This document shows positions 8,801-18,759 of a stretch of 64,000 bases of DNA, piece after piece. The stretch's first letter is position 1, and every line of letters begins with the position of its first letter. Source of the stretch: an uncultured bacterium. Lineage in GTDB: Bacteria > Fidelibacterota > Marinisomatia > Marinisomatales > Marinisomataceae. Below the pieces are notes generated by a model. It was not told the DNA's origin. It ran no database searches and saw only the letters and a program-made list of their open reading frames with translations. The position numbers and the translations under genes were made by a program. The stretch covers positions 175,400-239,399 of the forward strand of contig CALSRE010000001.1 in assembly GCA_943788675.1 (NCBI GenBank), written 5' to 3'.

Positions 8801-9369
8801 TATGCTACTCCTATAGTTTGATTATTAAAATTATTCATTGTGAATTCTTCGCCATTTTTCATTAACGACGTCATTGCTTCGCTCGAAAGAGATAATACAT
8901 CTTTAACAAGTGCATGATAACGTTTATGAAAAGGTTTTAAAACATATTTCTCTGATGGCCTTTTATAGTCCGAAGCTGCAATACCAACTTTTAATCTCTT
9001 AATGTTGTTTGTTGATAAATATTTAATAATTGATTTCATTCCATTGTGACATCCATCACCGCCATCCATTTTAAATCTTATTTCGCCTAAAGGAAGATCA
9101 ACATCATCAAAAATGATAACCAAATCGTCTTTTTTGGCTTTATAAAAATTTAAAACTTCATTGATTATGGCTCCGCTATTGTTCATACCGGTTGTTGGTT
9201 TAATTAGCATAAAACTAGAACCTTTTTTTGCAACAAAATAGTTGCCCTTTCCTGGTTTAAACTCCAAACCATGCTGTTCTGCAAAGCTATCCAAAACCCA
9301 ATACCCAACGTTATGTTTGGTATTGTGGTATTTCAATTCGTGGTTACCTAAACCAACAAAAATCATCAT
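8800..9369 (-). CDS. pth: Peptidyl-tRNA hydrolase
   Basis: 189 residues. Frees tRNA from peptidyl-tRNA that drops off ribosomes. Motifs: '[23 protein letters not shown]' with the catalytic His in 'KHNVG', and '[27 protein letters not shown]' with the active-site Asp and 'HNG'. The usual 'GLGNPG' reads 'GLGNHE', a modest deviation. It overlaps the rplY stop by one base (TAATG), and follows rplY as in many bacteria. Confidence 0.95.
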   Translation of the reverse strand: MMIFVGLGNHELKYHNTKHNVGYWVLDSFAEQHGLEFKPGKGNYFVAKKGSSFMLIKPTTGMNNSGAIINEVLNFYKAKKDDLVIIFDDVDLPLGEIRFKMDGGDGCHNGMKSIIKYLSTNNIKRLKVGIAASDYKRPSEKYVLKPFHKRYHALVKDVLSLSSEAMTSLMKNGEEFTMNNFNNQTIGVA

Positions 9370-10058
9370 TACCCTTCTTCTCCTGATTTATCAGAGGACT
9401 CTTCTGTGTCTTTTGAAGTCGATGCTTCAGAATCAGCCGCTACATTATCTTCTGTATCTTCAGCTCCGCTGTCAATATCTTCAATTGCATCATCTGTTTC
9501 TTCTGATTCTTGTTTAGGTTCTTGAACAGAAACCACAGCTATGTCTTGGGCAGTGATCATTTCAACATCGCTTGGCAAAGTGATGTCTTTTACAAATAAG
9601 TTTGTGCTCATTTCCATATCTGTTACATCAATTTCAAGAAACTCTGGAATCTCTGCCGGTCTACATTTAACTGTAACTGAATTAAGCATTTGCACTAACA
9701 GCCCACCAAGCTTTACGCCCTGAGCCTCTCCCGTGCTTCTAATAGCAACCTCAAGAGAAATCTTCTCATCTTCTTTTACTTTTTGAAAATCTATATGAAT
9801 AATTTCGTCGGTTACTGGGTGATATTGAATTTCCTTTACTAGCACAAACTGGTTTTTATCCTCAACATTAACCTCAAATATCATTTGGCCCGTTTTTAGT
9901 GCTTTGTTTAAGCTTATTTTATCTACAGAAAGAGGGGTGGCCTCTATTCCTGAATGATAAACAACGGCCGGCACTTTATTTTGCAATCTAGTTCTTCTAG
10001 CTGCTGACGTGCCGTGTTCTTTTCTAATATCTACATTTAATTTTTCAAATTTGCTCAT
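9369..10058 (-). CDS. rplY: 50S ribosomal protein L25 (TL5/CTC form) with long acidic tail
   Basis: 229 residues. The 5S-rRNA-binding N-domain covers about 1-93 ('VDIRKEHGTSAARRTRLQNKVPAVVYHSG'), and the C-domain about 95-180 ('LEVAIRSTGEAQGVKLGGLLVQ...'). The last 50 residues are almost all Glu, Asp, Ser and Ala, a low-complexity acidic tail longer than in most CTC proteins. Prs-rplY-pth order is widely conserved. It overlaps the prs stop by 4 bp. Confidence 0.94.
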   Translation of the reverse strand: MSKFEKLNVDIRKEHGTSAARRTRLQNKVPAVVYHSGIEATPLSVDKISLNKALKTGQMIFEVNVEDKNQFVLVKEIQYHPVTDEIIHIDFQKVKEDEKISLEVAIRSTGEAQGVKLGGLLVQMLNSVTVKCRPAEIPEFLEIDVTDMEMSTNLFVKDITLPSDVEMITAQDIAVVSVQEPKQESEETDDAIEDIDSGAEDTEDNVAADSEASTSKDTEESSDKSGEEG

Positions 10059-11017
10059 GTTACTTTCCTAAATAGTTGACTTACTGATTCACCATTATGA
10101 ATCCTGTTAATTGTTTCTGCAAAAATTTTTGCAGAAGAAATAGTTTTTAACTTACTACAATCTTTTATATGCGACATATCAATTGTGTCTGTAATGAAAA
10201 TATGGTCTATTGTATCATTTGACAGTCTTTCAATTGCATTTGCAGATAATATACCATGCGTTGCGGCAACTGTTACTGATAATGCCCCTTTATCTTTGGC
10301 CACTTGTGCAGCATTTGAAATAGTCCCCGCTGTATCGATCATATCATCTATTATTAAGACATGTTGATTTTCTAGCTCTCCAACAACTGAGACAACCTCT
10401 GATTGATTGTGTGCATTTCTTCTTTTATCTATGAGAGCAAAGCTCATACCAAGCCCTTTGGCATATGACTGCCCAAGCTTGCTTGATCCCATATCGGGTA
10501 TAAGTACTGTCAAATTATCTGTGCTGGATATCTTTTTAAAATGTAGTTCTAGCTCTGGCATTAAAACCAAGCTTCCATAAATGTTATCAACGGGCTTTGA
10601 AGAAAAACCCTGGATTTGTGTAGAATGTAAATCCATAGTTACTATTCTATCTGCTCCCGCTTTTATAAAAATATCCATCATAACCTTCGCAGAAATGGGA
10701 ACCCTCGGCTCATCTTTCCTATCTTGTCTAGAATATCCAAAATAAGGCATAACAACATTAATACTTTGTGCGCTAGCTCTCTTCGCAGCATCAATAAGCA
10801 GGGCTAATTCAACAATATGGTCAGCAGGTGCGTTAGTAGACTGAATAATAAAAACATCATTTCCTCTCAGATTCTCTTCATACTTAACCCACAATTCTCC
10901 ATCACTAAATTTCTCAATTGTAATATCGCCAAGGGGTGTACCACACCCATCTGCAATTTTTTTTGCGAGCGCTGGATTACTAGATCCTGCAAATATTTTT
11001 TTTACATATTTACCCAT
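10055..11017 (-). CDS. prs: Ribose-phosphate pyrophosphokinase (PRPP synthase)
   Basis: 320 residues. Makes PRPP from ribose-5-phosphate and ATP for nucleotide, His and Trp synthesis. Motifs: 'FSDGELWVKYEENLRG' (flexible/ATP region), 'YFGYSRQDRKDEPRVPI', 'DLHSTQIQGF' (metal-binding His/Asp), and the PRPP loop 'VLIIDDMIDTAGT'. A class I, phosphate-activated enzyme by sequence. It follows tRNA-Gln by 7 bp and probably shares its transcript. Confidence 0.96.
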   Translation of the reverse strand: MGKYVKKIFAGSSNPALAKKIADGCGTPLGDITIEKFSDGELWVKYEENLRGNDVFIIQSTNAPADHIVELALLIDAAKRASAQSINVVMPYFGYSRQDRKDEPRVPISAKVMMDIFIKAGADRIVTMDLHSTQIQGFSSKPVDNIYGSLVLMPELELHFKKISSTDNLTVLIPDMGSSKLGQSYAKGLGMSFALIDKRRNAHNQSEVVSVVGELENQHVLIIDDMIDTAGTISNAAQVAKDKGALSVTVAATHGILSANAIERLSNDTIDHIFITDTIDMSHIKDCSKLKTISSAKIFAETINRIHNGESVSQLFRKVT

Positions 11018-11024
11018 ATCTTTG

Positions 11025-11096
11025 TTGGGGAGCAGGGACTCGAACCCCGACTGCCTGGACCAAAACCAGGTGTCCTGCCAATTAGACGACTCCCCA
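11025..11096 (-). tRNA. tRNA-Gln (anticodon TTG)
   Basis: A 72-nt cloverleaf. The acceptor stem TGGGGAG pairs with CTCCCCA. The D-arm holds 'TCTAATTGGCAGGA', the anticodon stem is CCTGG/CCAGG around loop TTTTGGT (anticodon TTG), and the T-arm is GTCGGGG TTCGAGT CCC TGC. The first pair is U1-A72, usual for tRNA-Gln. The discriminator base is A and the following bases are not CCA, so CCA must be added after transcription. It is embedded between ispE (2 bp away) and prs, on the same strand. Confidence 0.95.
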
Positions 11097-11098
11097 AA

Positions 11099-11938
11099 TT
11101 ATATAATTGGATTTACACAGTAAGTAGAGTAGTGGGGACTGAAGAAAGCTTCTGCTTTTTGCGCAGCAGCTTCTGTAGGAAATATTCCAAACACAGTCGA
11201 ACCCGTACCCGACAAACTGGCGTATATTGCACCTAAATCCAAAATTTTTAATTTTATGTCGCCAATTTCTGGATGTGTTTTAAAAACATACATCTCAAAA
11301 TCATTTTTAAATAACTTAGAATTAAAATTATTATTTTTTAACTCTTCTAGTAATTGCGACAAGTTAATGTGCGTGTCTTCATTTAACAAATGGTTTTTTA
11401 AATCCAAAAAAGCTTCTTTTGTTTTAACTTTTAGTTTTGGTTTTACTAGTAAAACGTGTTCTGGGATTACTGTTTTAGAAATTTTCTTTAAAACCTCTCC
11501 TCTTTGTGTTCCAAGCTGAAGTCCACCATTGATGAAGAACGATGAGTCAGAACTAACTCTGCTTGATATCTCAAGCATTTCTTTGTTGGTTAAAGATAGA
11601 TTAAATAAAGAATTTATCCCCTTTACTACCGCAGCTCCATTGCTTGATCCTCCTCCTAATCCAGCATTTATAGGGATATTCTTTGAAATAGAAATCTCCA
11701 CATTTGGAATGTCTGGAAATTTTTCTTTAAGTAATTTATATGCAATGGTGCCAAAATTTTCTTTTTCATTTATTGACGAAAGGTTTGTTTTACAAGAAAA
11801 TGTTTTTGCTTCTCTAATGTTAACATTGTCGTATAGGCTTATTTCTTGAAAAACTGTTGTAAGATTATGAAATCCGTCTTTGCGCCTATCATGAACATGT
11901 AGCCCTAGATTTATTTTAGCATATGATTTCAGTTCCAT
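11099..11938 (-). CDS. ispE: 4-diphosphocytidyl-2-C-methyl-D-erythritol kinase
   Basis: 279 residues, GHMP kinase family, fourth step of the MEP isoprenoid pathway. N-terminal 'YAKINLGLHVHDRRKDGFHNL' binds substrate; 'NAGLGGGSSNGAAV' is the ATP-binding glycine loop; 'SLSGTGSTVFGIF' is the C-terminal GHMP motif 3. It overlaps the upstream ispDF gene by 10 bp, so the two are surely co-transcribed and provide three consecutive pathway activities. Confidence 0.95.
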   Translation of the reverse strand: MELKSYAKINLGLHVHDRRKDGFHNLTTVFQEISLYDNVNIREAKTFSCKTNLSSINEKENFGTIAYKLLKEKFPDIPNVEISISKNIPINAGLGGGSSNGAAVVKGINSLFNLSLTNKEMLEISSRVSSDSSFFINGGLQLGTQRGEVLKKISKTVIPEHVLLVKPKLKVKTKEAFLDLKNHLLNEDTHINLSQLLEELKNNNFNSKLFKNDFEMYVFKTHPEIGDIKLKILDLGAIYASLSGTGSTVFGIFPTEAAAQKAEAFFSPHYSTYCVNPII

Positions 11939-13068
11939 TTTTTTATAACAATTATTACTTCAGCTCCCCAACCATTGGTCATATCAACATACTTCAATCC
12001 ATTGCGCGTAGTGCCCTTTATAGATATTGAGTCGTTTGAAATACCAAGAATTGAACTAAGTGATTGAACTATTTTATCTTTATGGGGTGCTATTTTTGGT
12101 TCGTTTAAAACAACAGATGCGTCAATGTGTATGATTGAAACATTCTTTGGGATTGTTTTCATAATTCTTTTTAATAGCTCTATGCTTGATATATCTAAAT
12201 ATTCATCGGTATTAGGAAAATGTTGCCCTATATCGCCAATATTAAGGGCTCCGCAAAGCGCATCTATTATTGCATGTGTTAAGACATCTCCATCAGAGTG
12301 CGCTTCTGATTTAAATTTACAGTCTATTTTATGCCCCCCTAAAATCAAACCTTCCCCTTTAACAATAGTGTGGAAGTCTATACCAATACCATAAAAGGTT
12401 TCTCCCTCCATTGCTTTTGATATGATTTTTAAATCTGCTCTATTTGTTAGTTTTGTATTTAACTGTTCACTTTCAAACATCTGGACTTCATGGCCAGCAT
12501 TTTCTGTCATAGCAGCTTCATCTGTAAATTCGTTTATATTTTCTAAGTGTAAATTATAACTATCTTTTAAAATTTTATAATCGAATACTTGTGGGGTTTC
12601 TGACGTCCAAAGATGTGTTCTATCTACTGTAAACTCAGAGCAATTATTTTTAATAGATCGTACTGTGTCGTTTATTTTTTTCCCAAGTACAGCTATTTTT
12701 TTATTTTTAGAAAATGCGTTTAAATTCATTAACGCTTCAGTATTAATCAGGGGTCTCGCTGCATCGTGGATAAAAATCTTTGATTTTTTATTTTTTATTT
12801 TTTTGAAAGCTTTATAGACAGATTCTGATCTTGTCTTGCCGCCTTCGCAAATAATAACGTTGCTGTATCTTTTATTGTCTATTTCTGTTTTTACTGTATC
12901 AAAAAGTTCATTGTGAACTACTAAGAAAATTCTGGCGAAAATTCCTGTAGATATAAAGGTGTCAAGCGAATGCCTATAAATTGCTTTACCATGAATTACC
13001 TCGACCTGTTTAAATGATCCAAACCTTTTTCCAGATCCTGCACCAACTATAATTGCAATATTTTCCAT
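11929..13068 (-). CDS. ispDF: Bifunctional IspD/IspF (MEP cytidylyltransferase and MEcPP synthase)
   Basis: 379 residues, a fusion of two MEP-pathway enzymes. Residues 1 to about 218 are IspD: 'AGSGKRFG' (CTP loop), 'DAARPL' (102-107) and 'TDEAAMTENAG'. Residues about 224-379 are IspF: metal ligands Asp231 and His233 in 'GIDFH', 'AHSDGDVLTHAIIDALCGA' with His265, and 'GDIGQHFP'. IspD and IspF act at steps three and five; IspE, encoded next, performs step four between them. Such fusions are known in alpha- and epsilon-proteobacteria and scattered elsewhere. The start is 5 bp downstream of queA. Confidence 0.95.
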   Translation of the reverse strand: MENIAIIVGAGSGKRFGSFKQVEVIHGKAIYRHSLDTFISTGIFARIFLVVHNELFDTVKTEIDNKRYSNVIICEGGKTRSESVYKAFKKIKNKKSKIFIHDAARPLINTEALMNLNAFSKNKKIAVLGKKINDTVRSIKNNCSEFTVDRTHLWTSETPQVFDYKILKDSYNLHLENINEFTDEAAMTENAGHEVQMFESEQLNTKLTNRADLKIISKAMEGETFYGIGIDFHTIVKGEGLILGGHKIDCKFKSEAHSDGDVLTHAIIDALCGALNIGDIGQHFPNTDEYLDISSIELLKRIMKTIPKNVSIIHIDASVVLNEPKIAPHKDKIVQSLSSILGISNDSISIKGTTRNGLKYVDMTNGWGAEVIIVIKKWN

Positions 13069-13072
13069 TTAA

Positions 13073-14125
13073 TTACACAATTAGCATAGAATCGCCATAA
13101 CTAAGAAATCTATAATTTTTCTTTTTTGCTTCTTTGTATGAGTCTTTTATGAATTTGTATCCACCAAATGCAGAAGTCAGCATCAACAAGGTGCTTTCTG
13201 GTTGGTGAAAATTAGTAATCAGTCCATCTACAATTTTAAATTCATGTGGTGGATGAATAAACTTATTAGTCCATCCTTTTTTTGGAGATATTTGAAATCC
13301 TGAAACATTTACAGTTTCTAGAGCTCGCACCGTTGAAGTTCCAACTGCAAATATTCTGCGCCTTTTTCTTTTTGCTTCATTAATTGCTAAAGCCGTGCCC
13401 GGTGAAACTTCAAAATATTCCGAGTCCATATGGTGGCGGTTTAAATCCTCAACCTGCACAGGCTTAAATGTTCCTAAGCCAATATGGAGAGTTATATAGT
13501 GTATATTTACTCCTTTTTTCTCTAATTTTTTGATAATCTCTGGCGTAAAATGGAGGCCCGCAATTGGAGCCGCAACCGCCCCTCTTTTGCTTGCATAAAC
13601 CGTTTGGTATCTTTCTTTATCTGCTTTTGTTGCAGATCTTTCTATATATGGCGGTAAGGGCGGGTGGCCTAGTTTATCTAAAATATCGTCGAAATTTCCG
13701 TTATCAAATTCAAATCTAACAACCCTACCTCCAGATACAGTATTATCAATAACATCACAAAATAAACCATCTGATAAAATCAGCTTGTTTCCAATTCTAA
13801 CTTTTCGGGCAGGCTTTACCAGCACCTCCCATAGCCTGTCTCCTAATTCTCTTAACAAAAAAATCTCTACCTTTGCGTCCGTTCTATCTTTGGTTGCATA
13901 TAATTTTGCAGGAAACACCTTTGTATCATTCAGTATCAAAAGATCGTTTTTTTGAAAATAATCAGTAATATCAGAAAACTTTTTGTGTTTGATGGATTTG
14001 TCTTCCCTATCTAAGACCATCATTTTTGATTCATCTCTTTTTTGCTTTGGTTTTTGCGCAATATATTTCTTAGGGAGCTGATACCTAAAGTCGCTTAATT
14101 TATATTTTTTCTTTTTTCCTATCAT
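13073..14125 (-). CDS. queA: S-adenosylmethionine:tRNA ribosyltransferase-isomerase
   Basis: 350 residues, normal length. Transfers the ribosyl part of SAM to 7-aminomethyl-7-deazaguanine in tRNA, giving epoxyqueuosine. Typical motifs are 'YQLPKKYIAQKPKQKRDESKMMVLDR', 'LILNDTKVFPAKL', 'GRVVRFEF', 'LPPYI', 'YQTVYASKRGAVAAPIAGLHFT' and 'LGTFKPV'. It sits between ruvB and ispDF with 4-bp gaps; ruvB-queA adjacency is common. Confidence 0.96.
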   Translation of the reverse strand: MIGKKKKYKLSDFRYQLPKKYIAQKPKQKRDESKMMVLDREDKSIKHKKFSDITDYFQKNDLLILNDTKVFPAKLYATKDRTDAKVEIFLLRELGDRLWEVLVKPARKVRIGNKLILSDGLFCDVIDNTVSGGRVVRFEFDNGNFDDILDKLGHPPLPPYIERSATKADKERYQTVYASKRGAVAAPIAGLHFTPEIIKKLEKKGVNIHYITLHIGLGTFKPVQVEDLNRHHMDSEYFEVSPGTALAINEAKRKRRRIFAVGTSTVRALETVNVSGFQISPKKGWTNKFIHPPHEFKIVDGLITNFHQPESTLLMLTSAFGGYKFIKDSYKEAKKKNYRFLSYGDSMLIV

Positions 14126-14129
14126 ATGA

Positions 14130-15137
14130 CTATTCCTCTTTTTTTGGCTTGTTCATATTAAACAGTCTGTAAGCCTTGTCTGTTGCCACTCTTCCTCTAG
14201 AAGTTCTTTCAATGAACCCCTCTTTAATTAAATATGGCTCATATACATCTTCAATTGTTTGTATATCTTCATTGATGGATATCGCAAGCGATTTTCCACC
14301 GGTTGGCCCGCCATTATAATTAACAATTAAATTTTTTAATATTTTTCGATCCATATTTTCAAGACCATTTTTATCGATACCTATGCTCTCCAAAAAGCTT
14401 TTTGCATCATCTAATCTAACTTCTTTTAGATTTTTAACTTGAGCAAAATCTCTAACCCTTCTTAGCACTCTGTTTGCAATTCTTGGCGTTCCCCTAGATC
14501 TGCCAGCAATTTCAATCAAAGCTTCGTCATTAATACTTATTTTTAGTATGGATGCTGTTCTTTTCAAAATTTCAAAGATTTCTTCTTTTTTATAAAAATC
14601 TAGTCTAAAAATTGCACCAAATCTATCTCTCATCGGCGTAGAGATATTCCCAAGTCTCGTGGTCGCACCTACCAGAGTAAAAGGCTCAAGATCTATTCTC
14701 ACGGTTCTTGCATTGGGTCCTGAGTCTATTAGTATGTCTATTTTATAGTCTTCCATTGCTGAATAAAGATATTCCTCCACCGTGGTATTAACCCTGTGAA
14801 TCTCATCTATAAAAAAAACATCCCTATCTTGAAGATTTGTTAGCATACCTGACAGATCTCCAGGTATTGATATAACTGGACCTGATGTTGACAAAAATCC
14901 TTTTTCCAATTCGGTTGCAATAATATTAGATAGTGTTGTTTTTCCTAATCCTGGAGGGCCATATAGCAATATATGATCTAGCGCATCTTCTCTTTGTTTA
15001 GCTGCGGCGATATAGGTTTTTAAAGACTCTACAATTTCAGTTTGGCCTATAAAATCGTCAAATAAGTTTGGTCTGATTTGTTTGTCAAAATTTTTTTCTT
15101 CATTAGAAGAAATAACTATTTTTTGTTCATCGCTCAC
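14130..15137 (-). CDS. ruvB: Holliday junction branch-migration helicase RuvB
   Basis: 335 residues, AAA+ motor for RuvA-bound Holliday junctions. Walker A 'GPPGLGKTTLSNIIA', Walker B 'VFFIDEIHR', sensor 1 'TLVGATTRLGNISTPMRDRFG', and C-terminal winged helix ('EPYLIKEGFIERTSRGRVATDKAYRLF'). ruvA and ruvC are not in this window. It is 41 bp downstream of uvrA. Confidence 0.97.
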   Translation of the reverse strand: MSDEQKIVISSNEEKNFDKQIRPNLFDDFIGQTEIVESLKTYIAAAKQREDALDHILLYGPPGLGKTTLSNIIATELEKGFLSTSGPVISIPGDLSGMLTNLQDRDVFFIDEIHRVNTTVEEYLYSAMEDYKIDILIDSGPNARTVRIDLEPFTLVGATTRLGNISTPMRDRFGAIFRLDFYKKEEIFEILKRTASILKISINDEALIEIAGRSRGTPRIANRVLRRVRDFAQVKNLKEVRLDDAKSFLESIGIDKNGLENMDRKILKNLIVNYNGGPTGGKSLAISINEDIQTIEDVYEPYLIKEGFIERTSRGRVATDKAYRLFNMNKPKKEE

Positions 15138-15178
15138 GCTATACTAAGATAAAGAGGGAATGACCGTTATCCAAAAAA

Positions 15179-17992
15179 TTATTTTAGAACTTTTTTAAGA
15201 AACTTTCCTGTGACTGATTTTGATGTTCTAGCAACTTCCTCAACTGTTCCTTGGGCTACTATTACTCCACCGCCCTCTCCTCCTTCAGGACCTAAATCTA
15301 TAACCCAATCAGCACACTTTATAACATCTAGGTTGTGCTCAATCACTATAACCGTATTGCCTTGATCTACTAATTTTTGTAGCACCGACAACAGCATTTG
15401 AATGTCATCAACATGAAGTCCTGTAGTTGGTTCATCTAAAAAATATATAGTGTTTTTAGTGCTTGTTTTAGATAGTTCTGTAGATAGTTTTATTCTTTGT
15501 GCTTCACCACCAGACAAGGTAGTTGCTTGTTGTCCTAATTTAATATAGCCCAAACCCACATCATGTAAAGTGTCCAGTCGTTTTTTGATTGGTTGTATGT
15601 TTTGGAAAAACATTCTTGCTTCATCCACCGACATATTCAAAACATCATCAATATTTTTCTGTTTATATTCTATTTGAAGCGTTTCTTTGTTATATCTTTT
15701 TCCATTGCAATCGTCACAGTTCACATAAACATCTGGAAGAAAGTTCATTTCAATTTTAATAATACCTGCGCCTTGGCATGTTTCACACCTACCGCCCTTG
15801 ACGTTAAAAGAGAATCTACCAATCTTATACCCCCTTAGCTTTGCTTCTCTGGTCTGAGCAAAAAGATCTCTTACGTGCGTAAAAATGCCTGTATAGGTGG
15901 CAGGGTTTGATCGAGGGGTCTTGCCAATAGGTTTTTGATCAACATTAATAACCCTTTCAATCTTATCTATTCTTGTAAGATTTTTAAATGGAAGCATTTC
16001 TTTAACGCCGTAATTAACCATATTTGACAAAGCAGGGAACAATGTCTGATTTATTAAAGAGCTTTTTCCGCTTCCGGATACACCTGTTATAGCCACTAGC
16101 CTTTCGTATGGAAAGCTAACATCAATATTTTTAAGGTTATTTCCGCTTGCTCCCAAAATAGTAAAGTGATCAAAGGTCGTTGTTCTGTAGTTTGGGAGTG
16201 GAATACTCTTTACGCCAGAAAGATATTTTCCTGTAAGGCTTTTTCTATGCTTCAAAATATCGTTTAATTTTCCAGAAAAGACCACCTCTCCCCCCAGCGC
16301 TCCTGCCTTAGGTCCCATATCTATAATTTGATCAGCTGATTCTATTGTATCCAAATCATGTTCAACTACTATAACGGTGTTCCCAATATCTTTCAACGAT
16401 TTTAAGGTATCTAAAAGCCTGTCATTGTCTCGTGGATGCAGGCCAATAGACGGCTCATCTAGCACATAGAGAACTCCTGTCAACTGAGAGCCTACTTGTG
16501 ACGCTAGTCTTATTCTTTGTGCTTCTCCTCCAGACAAGGTTCTTGAAGCGCGATCAAGTGTTAAATAATTCAGCCCTACATTAGTTAAAAAACTTAATCT
16601 TTTTTTAATTTCTTTAAGAATTCCTCCAGCAATATCATATTGGTTTTTATTGAGGTCTACTTCTTCAAAAAATGTTAGTGTTTCTGCAATGTTTTTTGAA
16701 CACAGATCTCCAATGTTTATAGACCCTATCATCACATGAAGAGAGGAATCTTTTAATCTTTTACCCTTGCAACCGTCACATGTGCGAGTGCTCATAAATC
16801 CTTCAATCCACCTTCTGATGCCGTAGGACTGTGTCTGCTTATACCTTCTTTGTAGCTCTGGAATTATTCCTTCCCATTTACCAGTATACGTTCCTTTCCA
16901 TTTTTTATTTTTAATATCTATATCAATTTTTTTTCCACTTAATCCGTATAATAAAATTGTTCTAAGTTCTTTTGATAATTTATTCCAGGGCTTAGAAAAA
17001 GATAAATCAAACTCTCTTGCCAGCGCCCTGAGCTTGCTTCCATGAAACCCTTTTGGCTGACTACCTATGGGCTTAATTGCTTCCTGAATTAACGATTTTT
17101 TTATATCCGGAACAACCAGGCTTGGGTCAATTTCAGTAATAAAACCAAGTCCGTCACATTGCTGACAAGCGCCATATGGGGAGTTGAAAGAAAACATTCT
17201 AGGAGTTAAGTCAGTCATCATTACATATGGATGATATGCACATGCAAAATGTTCGCTGAATGAATAGTCTTCGTTCCTATTTATATTTATAATACATATT
17301 CCGTTTCCCATTTTAAGCGCTAGCTCTACCGATTCTAATAGCCTAGACTGAATTGATTTTTCTAAAACAACTCTGTCAATTAAAACGTCGATGTCATGGT
17401 TTTTATTTTTTTCAAGCTTCGGGATTTTTCTTAAAGAGACAATTTTGTTATCAACCCTTGCTCTTAAAAATCCTTTTTTCTTTATATCTTCAAATATTGT
17501 TTTATGCTCACCTTTTCTTCCTTGGACAATTGGTGATAAAATATATGCTTTTTCATTTTTATGTAATTTTAAGATCTGTTCTACTATCTGTTCGGGGGAT
17601 TGTCTAGAAATTTCTCTTGAACACTCCCAACAGTGGGGTTGACCTATGCTTGCATAAAGAAGTCTGAGATAATCATGAATTTCAGTTATTGTTCCAACTG
17701 TTGACCTAGGATTTCTTGACCCGGTTTTTTGTTCAATAGAAATTGCGGGCGACAAGCCTTCAATCGTATCTACGTCAGGCTTTTCCATAAGATCTAAAAA
17801 CTGTCTTGCATATGCAGACAAAGACTCTACATACCTTCTTTGCCCCTCTGCATATATTGTGTCAAAAGCTAAAGAGGACTTTCCTGAGCCTGATGGGCCT
17901 GTAATAACCACAAGCTTATTTTTGTCTATGTCGACATCAACATCTCTAAGGTTGTGTTGTCTCGCTCCTCTTATTTGTAGTTTATTTTTCAT
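15179..17992 (-). CDS. uvrA: Excinuclease ABC subunit A (UvrA)
   Basis: 937 residues, damage-sensing ATPase of nucleotide excision repair. Two ABC modules are visible: P-loops '[13 protein letters not shown]' near residue 33 and '[13 protein letters not shown]' in the second half; two 'LSGGEAQRI' signatures; two 'DEP' Walker B motifs. Zinc-module cysteines occur as CxxC pairs ('CWEC', 'CQQC', 'CETC', 'CDDC'). It heads the long minus-strand run and diverges from yqgE across a 27-bp gap. Confidence 0.97.
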   Translation of the reverse strand: MKNKLQIRGARQHNLRDVDVDIDKNKLVVITGPSGSGKSSLAFDTIYAEGQRRYVESLSAYARQFLDLMEKPDVDTIEGLSPAISIEQKTGSRNPRSTVGTITEIHDYLRLLYASIGQPHCWECSREISRQSPEQIVEQILKLHKNEKAYILSPIVQGRKGEHKTIFEDIKKKGFLRARVDNKIVSLRKIPKLEKNKNHDIDVLIDRVVLEKSIQSRLLESVELALKMGNGICIININRNEDYSFSEHFACAYHPYVMMTDLTPRMFSFNSPYGACQQCDGLGFITEIDPSLVVPDIKKSLIQEAIKPIGSQPKGFHGSKLRALAREFDLSFSKPWNKLSKELRTILLYGLSGKKIDIDIKNKKWKGTYTGKWEGIIPELQRRYKQTQSYGIRRWIEGFMSTRTCDGCKGKRLKDSSLHVMIGSINIGDLCSKNIAETLTFFEEVDLNKNQYDIAGGILKEIKKRLSFLTNVGLNYLTLDRASRTLSGGEAQRIRLASQVGSQLTGVLYVLDEPSIGLHPRDNDRLLDTLKSLKDIGNTVIVVEHDLDTIESADQIIDMGPKAGALGGEVVFSGKLNDILKHRKSLTGKYLSGVKSIPLPNYRTTTFDHFTILGASGNNLKNIDVSFPYERLVAITGVSGSGKSSLINQTLFPALSNMVNYGVKEMLPFKNLTRIDKIERVINVDQKPIGKTPRSNPATYTGIFTHVRDLFAQTREAKLRGYKIGRFSFNVKGGRCETCQGAGIIKIEMNFLPDVYVNCDDCNGKRYNKETLQIEYKQKNIDDVLNMSVDEARMFFQNIQPIKKRLDTLHDVGLGYIKLGQQATTLSGGEAQRIKLSTELSKTSTKNTIYFLDEPTTGLHVDDIQMLLSVLQKLVDQGNTVIVIEHNLDVIKCADWVIDLGPEGGEGGGVIVAQGTVEEVARTSKSVTGKFLKKVLK

Positions 17993-18019
17993 AATTTTTG
18001 ACTTTTAACTTACTTAACT

Positions 18020-18610
18020 ATGGAAATGAATCAAAAAAGGATTTATGTTTTATTAAATAAAAAAATGAAAAGCCTAAAAAACAAGCTACTAATATCAATG
18101 CCCAATATGGTTGACCCATATTTTACAAAAAGTGTTGTATTTATATGTGAAGATGACATAAATGGTACAACGGGTATTATTATTAACAAACCGGTCAGTG
18201 AAATGAAAATCGTGAATTCCGGTATAAAAAATAAAATTTTTGAAGACATACTTAATAAATCAAAGAAAATATTTTTTGGGGGGCCTCTTAATTTAAATGA
18301 AGCTTGTGTTATCGAGAACACAATCAATTCTAATATTGATTTTTCTAAAAAAATTCAACTTTCTACTGATCTAGATCTTATTCAAAAAATATTGTTTAGT
18401 GATAATTCTCCTATTGGAACAAGATTAATATTTGGCCATGCTGGCTGGGACAAAAAACAGCTTGATGAAGAAATTAAACGTGGCGATTGGATCGTTCAAG
18501 ACTACGACCATTCAATTTTTAACACCCCTTCAAAAAACCTATGGCAGGAAATGATTCATCTTTTTGGATTAGATGAGTTTAATTTTATTGGAGCTGGCGG
18601 TGTATCTTGA
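18020..18610 (+). CDS. yqgE: YqgE/AlgH family protein (UPF0301)
   Basis: 196 residues from the first ATG. The family pattern begins at 'MKSLKNKLLISMPNMVDPYFTKSVVFICE', so the ATG at 18065 (181 residues) is the more family-like start; the longer frame is kept because neither has a clear Shine-Dalgarno. Other hallmarks are 'GTTGIIINKP', 'FFGGPLN', 'LIFGHAGWDKKQLDEEI' and a C-terminal 'WQEMIHLFGL'. Its function is poorly known; AlgH has been linked to alginate regulation. Its stop overlaps a possible small downstream ORF. Confidence 0.85.
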   Translation: MEMNQKRIYVLLNKKMKSLKNKLLISMPNMVDPYFTKSVVFICEDDINGTTGIIINKPVSEMKIVNSGIKNKIFEDILNKSKKIFFGGPLNLNEACVIENTINSNIDFSKKIQLSTDLDLIQKILFSDNSPIGTRLIFGHAGWDKKQLDEEIKRGDWIVQDYDHSIFNTPSKNLWQEMIHLFGLDEFNFIGAGGVS

Positions 18611-18756
18611 TTAAAAATGTTAAAAAGATTCAGAACGATATTAAAAATAAAAGGGCGACTAGGGCAACGAACGGGATGCAGTTGATTTTGAATGGGTTCG
18701 CTCTATTTAAAAAAGGCTTTGGTCTTTTGTTTGCCGAAATCTTTTTGAAAAAATAA
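18607..18756 (+). CDS. Possible small ORF (49 residues, TTG start) filling the yqgE-fabI gap
   Basis: A stop-free frame begins with TTG overlapping the yqgE stop (TTGA) and ends TAA, 3 bp before the convergent FabI-like gene's stop. It would encode a basic peptide with a hydrophobic C-terminal half ('MQLILNGFALFKKGFGLLF'). GGAG lies about 14 bp upstream of the TTG, rather far. In a genome where most convergent genes interlock, this otherwise unusual 149-bp gap suggests it may be real. I recognise no family; an internal ATG (residue 24) is an alternative start. Confidence 0.3.
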   Translation: MIKNVKKIQNDIKNKRATRATNGMQLILNGFALFKKGFGLLFAEIFLKK

Positions 18757-18759
18757 TTT

